DNA of 64,000 nucleotides, taken from the NCBI GenBank assembly GCA_024291935.2, contig CM044315.1, positions 52,984,385-53,048,384 of the forward strand, in the 5' to 3' direction. Of this stretch, positions 35,461 to 46,830 are shown one piece after another (the first letter of the stretch is position 1; the number at the start of each line of letters is the position of its first letter). The DNA is from Okapia johnstoni (lineage: Eukaryota; Chordata; Mammalia; Artiodactyla; Giraffidae). The notes under the pieces are model-generated. The model was given only the letters and a program-made list of their open reading frames with translations, did no database searches and was not told the origin of the DNA. The position numbers and the translations under genes are program-made.

Positions 35461-36204
35461 CAGACAAGGTAATCAGGGTGATTTCCAATAAAAAGGAGCA
35501 ACCTGCATGTGATGACCATGAAATCTACTTTTCAGATTCCCTAGTGTGGGGATCCTAAGTGATTGCTGATACCATACTGTGCCCTCTAAAATATATTTCC
35601 TTATTTAAACTTTATTTAAAGTAAGGCCTGCTCCCAGCCAATGAGTGAACAGGCTACTAAAATGACTAAGTTAGGCCTATTGTTAGGAGATAGAAGATTT
35701 TTCTAATGGAACACTTTGACTCTACAGATTTCTTTTCCAGCTCGGTCCAAACATTCATAGAAGTTTGGTAGTCGACCATTTTCCTTCTTGCCTGTCTTCC
35801 CTATCTCTTTCATAGGGGTCAAACAGCATTGCAGAGTCATAATTTTCTCAGGCTCCTCAAGTTCCCTCCTTACTTTTCTCAGTATAGCCGCCAATAAATC
35901 TTTTGGACAAATAACTCCTTTCTCTAATACATTAGGTAAGTGTCACATCTGAGAAGTAGGAAAAGGTTGCTGTTAGGATATCCCAATGTAACTGCTCATG
36001 TACCTTTGGCATGACCTTCCTTAGGAAGGCCATCTCTAATACACTCATACAAGTTAATCCATGTAAAGACCAGCGAGCAATAAATGTTTGTTTTTCCCAC
36101 TGATTCTCAGTAAACCTTGAATTACATAGATCCAATTAGTCTACTATACTTATTGTCTTGTTTTTCTGAATCCCAGGCTTAAAAGCTGAATAATATACGC
36201 TGGG
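35461..36204 (-). other. Unassigned segment with coding-like minus-strand frames
   Basis: Two adjacent minus-strand frames, 36135-35932 (67 aa) and 35894-35703 (63 aa), have mixed, protein-like composition, including a charged run (KVRRELEEPEKI) and GKTGKKENGRL. The second frame is open upstream to about 35948 without a methionine start. I do not recognise a family. It could be a relic of a processed pseudogene or of an old mobile element's protein, or chance. No poly(A) tail, splice pattern or start context supports a live gene. Confidence 0.25.
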
Positions 36205-36300
36205 CCTATTTTATAGAATGGATGTGAGGATTAGATAAAATTATAGATGAGATGTTCTTTGAAAGTGCTTAAAAATAATCATATAAGTATTAGTTCTACC
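36205..36300 (+). mobile_element. Possible MIR fragment, sense
   Basis: The string GGATGTGAGGATTAGATAAA followed by a GTGCTTAAAAATAATCATAT block matches the 3' half of MIR in sense orientation. Short and diverged. Confidence 0.5.
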
Positions 36301-36790
36301 GAATCCTTGTATTACACAGAGATACATTCAGCACCTCAGCCCTTCATTAAAAAGTAAATAAAAATTCTTACCAGTAGCAAAAAAAGTGTCACTGGATAAA
36401 TATGGATGCTTTCTTAAGCGCAAAATTAGTGCAGAGAAGAATGGTGATAAAAGCCCCATAAATATAGCTCTGAATTATGTAAATTGTTCTTCAAACCACA
36501 AAACATACCTAGTCTTAGAAATGTATATTGAGAGAATGTGGGAAAAGGACAGCATGGTGTGGAAGAGCAGGGATTTTGAAGTTACATATTTTAATTAAAA
36601 GGTCTGATTTACCTACATAACTATGTGAATTATTTACACCTCATATAAAAATTTGAAATAACAAAATTTACTTTGAGGATTTGTTATGATGCCTGAATAA
36701 TATAACTTATCTAATTTGTTAAAAATGTCTACCTTTCTATAGGGGTATTCAATATTATTTCCAATCCCTTGCTCAGGTTAGGGAATAAAG
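36301..36790 (+). other. Unassigned, with a possible MIR remnant at 36555-36720
   Basis: Around 36600-36720 the order CTGATTTACCTACATAACTA, TGTGAATTATTTACACCTCA, TGAGGATTTGTTATGATGCC fits a decayed sense MIR. The rest shows nothing. The 70-codon plus frame at 36386-36598 has no motif. Confidence 0.4.
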
Positions 36791-37006
36791 GTGTGTGTAT
36801 GTGTGTTAGTTGCTCAGTCCTGTCCAACTCTTTGTAAACTCATGACTGTAACTCACCATGCTCCTCTGTCCATGTAATTCCCCAGACAAGAATACTGGAT
36901 TGGGATGCCATGCCCTACTCCAGGAGATCTTCCCAACCCAGGGATTGAACCCAGGTCTGCTTCATTGCAGGTGGATCCTTTACCATATGAGCCACCAGGG
37001 AAGCCC
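36791..37006 (-). mobile_element. Bov-tA SINE, antisense
   Basis: Complement of Bov-tA preceded by a short TG-rich run: TGTGTTAGTTGCTCAGTCCT, body with a small deletion around AACTCATGACTGTAACTCAC, head complement ATGAGCCACCAGGGAAGCCC. Confidence 0.93.
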
Positions 37007-37047
37007 TGGATCTCAATTTTATACTGAATTATAAGGATGATGATGAT

Positions 37048-37358
37048 GGGGGCTTCCCTAATAGCCCAGTTGGTAAAGAATCCACCTGCAAAGCAGGAGG
37101 CCCCTTCTGGGTTGGGAAGATTAGCTAGAGTAGGGATAGACTACCCACTCCAGTATTCTTGGGCTTCCCCTGTGGCTCAGCTGGTAAAGAATTTGGCTGC
37201 AATGTGGGAGACGTGGGTTCTGTCCCTGGGTTGGGAAGATTCTCTGGTGAAGGGAAGGGCTACCTAATCCAGTATTTTGGCCTGGAGAATTCCATGGGCT
37301 GTATAGTCCATGGGGTCACAAAGAGTCAGGAAGGATTGAGCAACTTTCACTTTCATAA
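37048..37358 (+). mobile_element. Dimeric Bov-tA2-type SINE, sense
   Basis: Two tRNA-like heads in tandem, GGGGGCTTCCCTAATAGCCC and, at about 37161, GGGCTTCCCCTGTGGCTCAG. Each is followed by the loop GGTTGGGAAGATT, with one BovA end (GTCCATGGGGTCACAAAGAG) and the tail CAACTTTCACTTTCA. A second copy of this form is at 59641. Its two tRNA-like heads per element distinguish it from ordinary Bov-tA. Confidence 0.92.
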
Positions 37359-37372
37359 GGAAGATAATAACT

Positions 37373-37600
37373 AGGATTTAACATGCATCTTTCACATACT
37401 AATAAGAGATGCTTTATAAATGGCATTTCATTTAGTTGAAAAATATGATTCTGTGTGACTAGTACTATTAGGTCAATTTTACAATGAAAAATCTGAGTGT
37501 CATAAAAGTAAAGTCCAGGATCAATCAGCCAATAAGTAGGAAACAGAAATAAATTGAAACCTAGTGTGTCTGACTTCAAAAGCTCACACTCATAACTTTA
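37373..37600 (-). mobile_element. MIR SINE, antisense
   Basis: Reverse MIR: TAGTACTATTAGGTCAATTT, TACAATGAAAAATCTGAGTG, AATCAGCCAATAAGTAGGAA, then GTGTGTCTGACTTCAAAAGC. Near full length. Confidence 0.75.
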
Positions 37601-38900
37601 AAAATGTATTTTCTACACAAGATTGAGGTGGGATTCAGGAAAATCATGGGTGATGTCTTATTGTGCCATTACAAGAATAACTAGAAAAAGAGTGTAAGAA
37701 TGGTACATGCTCTTATGACAAGACAGCTCATAAAGATAAGCTCATAAGATAGCTCCTGCCCTCCAGGAAGGAGCAAGAGAACTTGTCCTCTCTTGGGAAG
37801 CAGAGTCACCTAAATTCTTTCCTTTCTGTTCATCAACCACAGTCATCATCTGATCAGCCTTGTGAGAAAATGAAGTATAATGTTAGTCCATGCCTATATC
37901 CAAGACCTTCAATGTCATTTTCCTCTCCTGTTCATAGTGAACATAATAAAAGAATCAAACTTTCTCTCCACCTTTAAAGTAAAAGGAAATATACTGGAGG
38001 CAACATGTTATACAATGTCATTCATGCTCAGGTATATTTAGTTATATAACAAGTGCAAATGGTTGGCTTAAGAATGGTGTCTATTTGGAAAGAAGAGTTA
38101 AAAGGCTGTGAGAAAACCAGGAAATGCATCCTAAAGTAGAAGAGGAATTCTAACTCAGAAGGAAAAAGGTCAATGAAATCTGATTTGCAGAAGTCAAAGT
38201 CAAGCTTGTCTTGGCATAGTTTTAGTCTTATTTACCTAAAACTGTGTGCACACTTGCAGATCAGAGAAATGGTAAAGCAATTTTCACTGAAACATGATAT
38301 TTCACCAACAAAGCTAAGGCCTTAATAATTACTGCAAACAGTACAGGCATATTTCAAGGCTGTGGCTTCTGCTAGTATTGTTTTTGCTTTCACTGAATTG
38401 CTAAAAAAAAATTATTAACTTTGCTTTTATTATCATTTATTTTTAGATGGAGTGATAAATGCAGCAACTTATATACATGTTTTCATACTAATTTTTGATA
38501 TGGGATGTTTTCTGGTTTTCTATTTCTTATCATGATTTTAACAATCTTTATGTAAGAATTACTCTTTTGTAATACAGAAAAGAACATTAAAGGTCAGAAA
38601 GGTAAAAGAATTTTTCAAGAACAGGAAACTGGACTAAGGCCATTGCTTTTTTTTTTTTTTTTCTTTTTTAATATGTCAATAAAACCCATAAATTCTCCAA
38701 CAAACCATACTAGATGTAGGATTTCTTTTATTTTTTCCCATGTAAAAATTTATGAAGCTGTATATTGTTTAGTAGAAAGTCTAGAGTAGTGTTTTACATA
38801 CTATAAGTTAAAATCCCTCAGCAGGTCAGGGAATCAAGACCAATTTTTTTGAGATTAACAATGTAAATTATGTAATAACAATAAGCTTTTTGATCACCTA
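37601..38900. other. No recognised feature apart from a poly(T) run
   Basis: A T-run at about 38648-38670 may be the tail of an unrecognised minus-strand retroposon. The 64-codon plus frame at 37783-37977 lacks motifs. No assignable repeat otherwise. Confidence 0.5.
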
Positions 38901-39480
38901 GTATCATATAACAAACTACTTAAAAGCTTAGTGATTAGGAAAGATGATCATTAGTGTTTTACTGAAATTCAGACAAAAAAGCTTTGGGAAAGAACTGTTT
39001 TTGCTTCAGGTAATCTGAGGTCTTAGCTGGGATGCTTCAAAAGGCTAATGATTGGAATAGCTGGGCACTAATCAGGTCTCCTTCTTCATCTCTGTCTGCC
39101 TCCCCCTAATCCTCATCAACCTCCCACATGGGCTTTTAACACAGTTTGGTGACTTGGGATAGTTGGCCATGGGTTTCCTCATAGCTTGGTGATTTGAGAT
39201 AGTTGACCTTCTTATGTGTCAGGCTAAAGTTCCGAGGACAAATGTTCCAAGAGCCGGGAAGTAAAAAGTGTCAGTCTCTTACTCAAAGCATGGGCCAGAA
39301 AAACACAATATCACTTCTGCCATATTCCATCCATTGAAACAATTACAGAGTCAACCAAAATTCAAGGACAGGAATATGGAACTCACCTCTACATAAACGC
39401 AAATCTAGGAGAAATGTCTAAAAATCTGTGGACATTCTTAGTCTGGCAAAAAAAAAGAAAAATTCATGAAAATTTTGTGT
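38901..39480 (+). repeat. Ancient interspersed repeat, family not named
   Basis: Block order CATATAACAAACTACTTAAA, AGCTTAGTGATTAGGAAAG, AGCTGGGATGCTTC, CCTCATAGCTTGGTGATTTG, ATGTTCCAAGAGCCGGGAAG, CACTTCTGCCATATTCCATC and a final AAATCTGTGGACATTCTTAG. This matches a common mammalian repeat of about 500 bases, but I cannot recall its name with confidence. It is probably a DNA-transposon or LTR relic. Confidence 0.55.
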
Positions 39481-40170
39481 CTGTTGCGTATATATGAGTA
39501 TATACTTGGTTAAGTTGTATATTTCTTTTGACAATATTACTTTACTCCAACATACAACTTAAGTTGCTGTATCTAATTTGTATTTATTTTCTAAAATAAG
39601 CAAAGTATTATATAGGCTAAACTGTATACACAGCATCATATAGACATATTTAAATTGTCTAGACAAGGAATAATATAATCATTATCATAATGAGAGCATT
39701 TATTTCGTATTTCTAAATTCCCTTCAAATATTATGTAATAAGTTATAGATAAGTACTGCAGATTTTTCTCTTACAAATATGGAAAGTAAAGGATAAATGG
39801 CTAGTGACAGGTATGAAATAATAAAAATTGATGCCATGTCTGATGCAATTATCCAAATAAAGTAATTTACTTGCAGATTTCTTTTATATAGATATTGATT
39901 ACACTCATTTTGCACAGAAATGCAAGTTTCAAGAAATGAAATATCCAACCCAAATCACACAACTGATTGGTAGAATTGAAATTCAGGACAGCTATTTATT
40001 ATGCCAATGACATTTGAATAAATTTACAATTTACTATTTTCAAATGTAAATATTTGAATAAATACTATGTTATGCTATTTCCTAAAGTTTTTCTGAATTT
40101 CAGACCAGCAAATTATTTCTCCACACTACCATTTTATAAAATCATATAAAGCATATAAAACACTAGAGAC
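39481..40170. other. Mostly unassigned; short MIR-like remnant at 39945-40015
   Basis: AAATCACACAACTGATTGGT followed by AGAATTGAAATTCAGGACAG resembles the antisense MIR head region. The remainder, including a 74-codon minus frame at 39724-39948, shows nothing recognisable. Confidence 0.4.
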
Positions 40171-40379
40171 ATTGTTGTTTAGTCGACAAGTCACATGGGG
40201 TCTTTTGTGATCCCTTGTACTGTAGCCCACCAGTCTCCTCTATCCATGGGATTTCCCTGTCAAGAATACTGAAGTAGGTTGACATTTCCTTTTCCAAGGG
40301 ATCTTCCTTACCCAGGGATCTAACCTGTGTCTCCCGCGTTGGCAGGCAGATTTTTTACCACTGAGCCAACAGGCAAGCT
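40171..40379 (-). mobile_element. Bov-tA SINE, antisense
   Basis: Complement of Bov-tA: ATTGTTGTTTAGTCGACAAG, TAGCCCACCAGTCTCCTCTA, CCTTACCCAGGGATCTAACC, head complement CACTGAGCCAACAGGCAAGC. Moderately diverged. Confidence 0.92.
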
Positions 40380-40510
40380 ACAATAGAGATGTTAATTAAA
40401 ATTTAATTCTTTTAAAGAATGTGATTTTATCACCTTTCTTCAGATTAAAAAAAAATGCAATTTTATTTTAAATATTTGCAGAAAGAGAAATGTTATAAAT
40501 CTTGGTTAAG

Positions 40511-41888
40511 TTCAGTTCAGTTCAGTAGCTCAGTTGTGTCTGACTCTTTACGACCCCATGGACCACAGCACGCCAGGCCTCCCTGTCTATCACCAACTCC
40601 CAGAGTTTACCCAAACTCACATTCATTGAGTCAGTGATGCCATCCAACTATCTCGTCCTCTGTCGTCCCCTTCTCCTCCTGCCCTCTATCTTTCCCAGCA
40701 TTAGGGCCTTTTTTTTTTTTCTTTTGTTTCAGTTGATTATGGTTTTTATTTATTTTTTTTAATTAGTTTATTTTCTATTTTTTAACTTTACAATATTGTA
40801 TTTGTTTTGCCATACATTGACATGAATCCACCATGGGTGTACATGTTTTCCCCTTACAGCGTCTTTTCAAATGAGTCAGCTTTTTGCATCAGGTGGCCAA
40901 AGTATTGGAGTCTCAGCTTCAACATCAGTCCTTCCAATGAACACTCAGGACTGATCTCCTTTAGGATGGACTGGTTGGATCTCCTTGCAGTCCAAGGGAC
41001 TCTCAAGAGTCTTCTCCAACACCACATTTAAAAAGCATCAATTCTTCAGCCCTCAGCTTTCTTTATAGTCCAACTCTCACATCCATACATGAATACTGGA
41101 AAAAACATAGCCTTGACTAGATGGACCTTTGTTGACAAAGTAATGTCCCTGCTTTTAATATGCTGTCTATATTGGTCATAACTTCCCTTCCAAGGAGTAA
41201 GCATCTTTTAATTTCATAGCTGCAGTCACAATCTGCAGTGATTTTGGAGCCCCCCAAAATAAAGTCAGCCACTGTTTCCCTATCTATTTGCCATGAAGTG
41301 ACGGGACTGGATGCCATGATCTTAGTTTTCTGAATGTTGAGCTTTAAGCCAACTTTTTCACTCTCCTCTTTCACTTTCATCAAATGGCTCTTTAGTTCTT
41401 AACTTTCTGCCATAAGGGTGGTACATCTGTATATCTGAGGTGATTGATATTTCTCCTGACAGTCTTGATTCCAGCTTACACTTCATCCAGCCCAGTGTTT
41501 CTCATGATATACTCTGCATATAAGTTAAATAAGCACGGAGACAATATATAGCTTGACATACTCCTTTTCCTATTTGGAACCAGTCTGTTGTTCCATGTCA
41601 GTTCTAACTGTTGCTTCCTGACCTACATACAAATTTCTCAAGAGTCAGGTCAGGTGGTCAGTTATTTCCATCTCTTTCAGAATTTTCTACAGTTTATTGT
41701 GATCCACACAGTCAAAGGCTTTGGCATAGTCAATAAAGCAGAAATAGATATTTTTCTGGAAATCTCTTGCTTTTTTGATGATCCAGCTGATGTTGGTAAT
41801 TTGATCTCTGGTTCCTGTGCCTTTTGTAAAACCAGCTTGAACATCTGGAAGTTCACATATTGCTAAAGCCTGGCTTGAGGAATTCCAT
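40511..41888 (-). mobile_element. BovB LINE, antisense, split by an L1 insertion
   Basis: 3' tail (GTTCAGTTCAGTTCAGTAGC) at about 40510-40530, then the 3' UTR to 40708, a truncated L1 insert, and the RT-region antisense sequence from about 40862 to 41888. The minus frame at 41117-41383 (88 aa) keeps part of the late RT region. The upstream RT motifs are frame-broken. Confidence 0.95.
40709..40858 (-). mobile_element. Truncated L1 3' end inside BovB, antisense
   Basis: Begins with a poly(T) run (about 40709-40720), then ATTAGTTTATTTTCTATTTT, ACAATATTGTATTTGTTTTG and CATACATTGACATGAATCCA, the complement of a ruminant L1 3' UTR. It lies between two halves of a BovB 3' region, so this L1 is younger than that BovB. 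Confidence 0.88.
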
Positions 41889-42989
41889 TTTAATATCAGG
41901 TGATTATATTAGAAATTTATTTTTTGTCTAATTTCATTTGTTTTATTTCCATAGTTTATATTTGAACTCTAAATTTAGAAGGGAGAAAATATTCATCAAT
42001 CAATCTCTAAGTAGTACTCTTTCATACATAATTTTAAATTATTATTAGTGGGAAATAACTAAAAAAAGATGTTATGGACTGCTTAAGAGGTTTTTATATT
42101 TAGAATGAAAGGCAAAAATGAATAAAAATATATACACAACAAACAAATGCAAAATGATTTATGTCCTTTTAAAGCATACACTTTGGTGATGAAGAACAGA
42201 TATGGCTGAAGTATAGTAAATGTGCGTCAGGATTACAAAGTGGATTTTACATGATTAGGACAGCTGGGTGAGGAAGTCATTGTAAATTTATATTTAAATT
42301 AAGTTTTAAAGAATATTTAGAAATTTTCTGAATAAATATGTAGAATTCCAAGAAGATGAAACTGTGTGTAAGGAGAAATGTAAGAATGACTACATGAAAT
42401 GTTTAAGATGTACAAATAATTTGAGATAAGAATGCGTATAACGTGAATGTAGATACCTTTAGCTATAATCCCAATACAAATAGACTCTATACTGATTTAA
42501 GTAGAGCTGGGATGAACTATATTGAGTTAATTAGAGATAGATGACTGATGTCAGTGTTTTATTGAACAAATGTCAGTGTTTGAAATCAGCATCTTATGAC
42601 AGGAAGTAAACAACTTAATGTTTCCTAATTAGTTAATTAAATAAAATAAGTTTGAGTACCTTTTCCTGTGTTCATGTCAGAAAACTGCATTATCTCCAAA
42701 CAAGTAAATAAGTGTGAAAGTCTCACATTGTCACAATGAAAGTCCTCGTTACTTTTGTTTTCCCACCTAATCTTCATCTGTCTTATCAGTGTTTTTTGGA
42801 CCTCCAACATGACATTAAATTTAGACAATGTGATATTCAAAAGCAGAAAATTCTGAGATAAGTGTCCATGATATCAGAAACAGATAAGGAGGATCTCTTC
42901 TTTATTCTACAGTTAAGGCAATAATGAACCTCATTGGGGTTAAATGCAGGAATACTGGAGGCAGGCTGCTTGGGTTTAGATTCTTTCTT
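41889..42989. other. No recognised feature
   Basis: AT-rich; the 67-codon minus frame at 42637-42840 has no motif. Confidence 0.5.
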
Positions 42990-43135
42990 TGTTTCTTATT
43001 AGCTATGTTACCTTGGGATAATTACTTAATCTCTGTTAAATGGAAATGATAAGTCACACAGTGGTTGTAGGTATGGATTAGTTAATGTCTGTAAAGCACT
43101 TATAAATGTGCTTGGTCAACAAAGTTCAGCTATTT
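42990..43135 (+). mobile_element. MIR SINE, sense
   Basis: Clear MIR body: CTTATTAGCTATGTTACCTT, GGGATAATTACTTAATCTCT, GTTAAATGGAAATGATAAG, CTGTAAAGCACTTATAAATG, GTGCTTGGTCAACAAAG. Confidence 0.85.
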
Positions 43136-43186
43136 GTTATCAACAGAACATGGTTTGTATTGAGATATGCAGATGGGAAACAAAAG

Positions 43187-43250
43187 AGCCTGGCGGACTA
43201 CAGTCCATGAGGTTGCAGAGTAGGATGTGACTGCTACTGAGAGTGCACAG
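43187..43250 (+). mobile_element. BovA 3' fragment, sense
   Basis: GAGCCTGGCGGACTACAGTC, then CATGAGGTTGCAGAG and GTGACTGCTACTGAGAGTGC match the BovA 3' part only. The 5' edge falls exactly at the end of the 43163-43186 arm. Confidence 0.85.
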
Positions 43251-43252
43251 GT

Positions 43253-43284
<32 letters not shown>

Positions 43285-43292
43285 ACACACAC
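43253..43292. repeat. (AC)n microsatellite
   Basis: Thirteen AC units, one AT, then six AC units, directly at the 3' end of the BovA fragment, from whose tail it probably grew. Confidence 0.95.
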
Positions 43293-43427
43293 GATAATAG
43301 CACCCAAATCTTTTGTTTCCCATCTACATATCTCTTGTGAGGGCTCTGCTCTATGGGAAATAGCCAAGTTCTGAACTAAGCCTGATGCTGAAGAAAACTT
43401 AAACAGTTTGACAGAGGATTTCCCACA

Positions 43428-43626
43428 TAATGGGCATCCCAGGTGGCACAGTGGTAAAGAATCTGCCTGTCAGAGCAGGAGACACAAGAGACACGTGTTC
43501 GATCCCTGGGGTAGAAAGATCTCCTGGAGAAGGAAATGGCAGCCCATCCCAGTATTCTTTCCTGGAAAATCACATGGACAGAGGAGACTGGTGGACTACA
43601 GTACAAGGGATCACAAAAGACCCTAT
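43428..43626 (+). mobile_element. Bov-tA SINE, sense, with target-site duplications
   Basis: Head GGGCATCCCAGGTGGCACAG, B-box-like GTGTTCGATCCCTGGGG, body CATCCCAGTATTCTTTCCTG, end AAGGGATCACAAAAGACCC. The direct repeat GGATTTCCCA at 43416-43425 and 43627-43636 flanks it. The downstream copy overlaps the arm at 43630-43656. Confidence 0.93.
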
Positions 43627-43656
43627 GGATTTCCCATAGAGCAGAACCCTCACAAG

Positions 43657-44654
43657 CAGTTTATGGTAAACAGGCAAACATTCTTTGGTATACTAGGTAT
43701 AATTTACCAGGGCCCCAGGTGGCATGGTCACTGAGGGGAGGGAACAGGTCTTAGAACTGGCAAGCTAATGAATAGTGGGAAAAGTGGGGATTTTAAAACA
43801 TACCACTTATTAAGATAGCTTCAGTATAGTGTCATTTACCCCTAGTAAGTTCCTCGGGTGGAAGAGTTGGGTGGAGAGTTGGTAGTAGATTCTATGTGGT
43901 CTTATTTGCAACAAGTTAACTGAGTTAGATTCAGTAGTGAGGAAAACTCATGAAGGATAAAATAAAAAGAGATGGAAATAATGACATCTCTTTCACATCA
44001 GGTTAAATTCATAATCCATTGTTCACCATCCCTTTTGGACAATAAAAATGACAGGCTTTTTCATCAGAGTTTTTCACCTACTTTTGGCCAGTGCTCTAAG
44101 CCTGCTAAGGTTGCACTGTTGGTTCCCACACACAGAGTTGCCCTGCATGGCACTTGTTAGCTTATCCCTATAATTGAAATACAGTTTAAAAAAAGAGAAG
44201 CGTGTATAAGAAGTACTCTTTATGGCAGTGAAATGTGGCCTTGAGCATCACATGTTACCCTGTCTCCAAAAAGCTGCCCTTTGCTTTCCAAGCTTATGGT
44301 AGGGGACTATCCAATGCTTTCTGAATCACAGAGTATTTCTAGTTTCTGCATAAGTCTGCAAGGCAATAAACATTTTTGAAATAGTAGCTCATTTTTAAAA
44401 AAGCAAATAAATAGTTTCAAAGCCCAGTGAAGAGTAGAGTGAGCCATATCCTTTTTTATCATATTTACTTTCAGAATTTTAATGGCACTTGACTCTGAAA
44501 TCATTCCAGTAAAGCGGAAAATTAATATTTTAATATATCTACCACTCCAACAAATAGAAATAAGTAGAATAATAGTAGGGAAGAAAATGTTCTAGTATTA
44601 ACTATATTTATGAATATTTATCACCCTTACCCATCAGATTACTGCTTTTTGTGT

Positions 44655-44658
<4 letters not shown>
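43657..44658. other. No recognised feature
   Basis: Includes the less AT-rich stretch 44000-44300 with no assignable repeat. The 62-codon plus frame at 43972-44160 and the 65-codon minus frame at 44307-44504 lack motifs. Confidence 0.5.

Positions 44659-44692
<34 letters not shown>
44659..44692. repeat. (AT)17 microsatellite
   Basis: Uninterrupted 34-base AT tract, the longest pure AT run noted here. Such tracts can extrude as cruciforms. Confidence 0.96.
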
Positions 44693-44698
<6 letters not shown>

Positions 44699-45207
44699 TC
44701 ACATAAATCACTGCAAGACAAACACTAGCAATTGTTTCACATTTATGGAAAAGAGAATGACAACTTGTTTCTAATATTATTCTGATTAGATTTTGTCATA
44801 ATTTTTACTGAGTGAATCCAAGATAGTGAAGCATAGCTAATAAAAAATATTATCCAATAGGTTTTTCACGGAATAACAACATTCTTATCAGCTCTTCTTC
44901 ATCTAGATGGGGAATGGCAGAAAAATAAGAGGAAATGAAAGTATAAGGTGGCTTTGCTGGCTGTGATAATATGTGGAAATCCATTTTGCTTCAGGGTCAA
45001 GTGCTGTAAAAATTTGACCCATGTGGCTCTGTTTTGTTCAATATACATATTCATTTATTTCTGGAAGGAGCACACTGACCAATTGATTCATTAAAACAAA
45101 CAAAAAGAAAAACAATGAAAAAACAAAAAGAAATTATTATGTTAAGTGAATATTTATTTATATAAAAGGAATTAGAATTTTTATATTTGTGGGCACAATT
45201 AATAATG
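44693..45207. other. No recognised feature
   Basis: AT-rich with an A-rich patch near 45093-45136; nothing assignable. Confidence 0.5.
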
Positions 45208-45429
45208 TGTGCCCAGTCACTTCAGTAGGGTTGGACTCTCTGGGACCCTATGGACTGTAGCCTACCAGGATCCTCTGTCCATGGGATTCTCCAAGGCAAG
45301 AATACTGGAGTGGGTTGCCATGTCCTCCTTCAGGGGATCTTCCCAACCCAGGAATCAAACCTGTGGTGTCTCCTGTGGCCTCTGCATTAGCCCGCAGATT
45401 CTTTATCACTGAGCCACCTGGAAATTCCT
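45208..45429 (-). mobile_element. Bov-tA SINE, antisense, with target-site duplications
   Basis: Complement of Bov-tA with a small internal duplication-like segment (GTGTCTCCTGTGGCCTCTGC). Flanked by a perfect 11-base direct repeat, AATTAATAATG, at 45197-45207 and 45430-45440. Confidence 0.95.
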
Positions 45430-45440
45430 AATTAATAATG

Positions 45441-46830
45441 ACATTAATAAAAGAGCTACCCAACATGGATTAAACATTTATCCACAGTATCAGTCTCTAG
45501 TCTTATTGAAGTTGACCTTAATGCTTCTGAATATTATAATGAAGACCTCAATGGCACAAGTTTTGACTTGTACCACTTAGTTACCTTTTCTTCCTTGGCA
45601 CACCTTATCCCAAAGAATGTTGCCATAACTAAAATACAAAAGAGATCAAGCCTTATGTCCAGGAGGACAACTGAAAAATTAAGGAATTAAATGTAATAGA
45701 TTGGATTAAGTGAGTTAGAGAAATGTGATTTTATTCTCTACTAGCTAAACTCACCTGTAGTAATACAGGTAACATGTCAAATACTTTGTATATTGTAACT
45801 AGTGCTATTTCTAAAACAAACTAAAGATGAAATAAACATTAGCCTACTATGTTAGTTATATTATCAAAAGTGTTTTTGTCTAGTTTCATAGACTATTTTA
45901 CTTCAGAGCTAAATATCTTTCAAAAATCTATTTAAAATGACTCTTACTGCTTCTACAAATAAACACTTACACACATACATATACATATATATTCATATTT
46001 TGGGGCATACATACATATATGTAGTAAAAGCAAAAACAGCTGTAAAACCTTCTTTGAAAATTAAAAGTATAAAACATCTACATTTGAGGATAATGCCAGC
46101 ACTTGAAATTTTTGTTAAAAAGGAGAAATGCCCTATTCATATTAATGCAGAAAACTTGGGCCAAGCAGCTACTCTAGATACCAAACTAATTTGTCAACAT
46201 ATTCAAATATGAGGATAACTTTTTACCAAAATTTTTCTTTATAAAGAGCGATGCTGCCTTTTTATATTCTTAAAATATTCTCTTCTTAAAGGCCACTCTT
46301 TCTATTAGTGTATTCTGAACAGCACTGTTTTGTTTGGGAAAGGCACAACAGCTAGAAATGACCTCAATTAATGCTAAATTTGAATCTCATAGAAATAATA
46401 CAATAAAAAAGAGAAATAAACTTAGAGATTTAATAGCTATTTATAGAGATATTGATTCTCAGTTGTAAGTGTGAGATGTCTTTAAAAAGAAGGCCTTTTA
46501 GAGGTCAGTAGAAATGGATAGAGGAAGCGGTAAGTAATGTTCAAAGATTGCAATTATTAAAAAAAAAAGAAAGAGAAATTATCCTCATGTTATGTAAATG
46601 ATATCCTGTGACATGAGATATAATTCCCATTAGATCAAAAATGTTATATCTCAAATAACTTAGAAATAAATAGTTCGATGAGTCATTATATGCTTTTAGA
46701 GGTAATGAAGGCAGTGATGCTACAATTGCATGGGATGGTTTGAAAAAAGTATTAGTATATCATGAGACTGACAAAAGTAACTTTTCCAAATTAATATTTT
46801 ATACACATATTTTTAAATGCTTATAATAGA
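45441..46830. other. No recognised feature apart from a TA/CA-rich patch
   Basis: An imperfect ACATAT-rich run lies at 45968-46022. It feeds the 91-codon plus frame at 45937-46212, which has a low-complexity start and no motif. Otherwise unassigned. Confidence 0.5.

Larger units (their letters stand above)
43163..43656. repeat. Nested short inverted repeats
   Basis: Two inverted pairs share the middle block 43310-43360. The 24 bases at 43163-43186 are the reverse complement of 43310-43333 with one mismatch. The 27 bases at 43334-43360 are the reverse complement of 43630-43656 with one mismatch. A BovA fragment and CA repeat lie in the first spacer and a Bov-tA in the second. They suggest a local inverted duplication before the SINE insertion. 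Confidence 0.85.
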
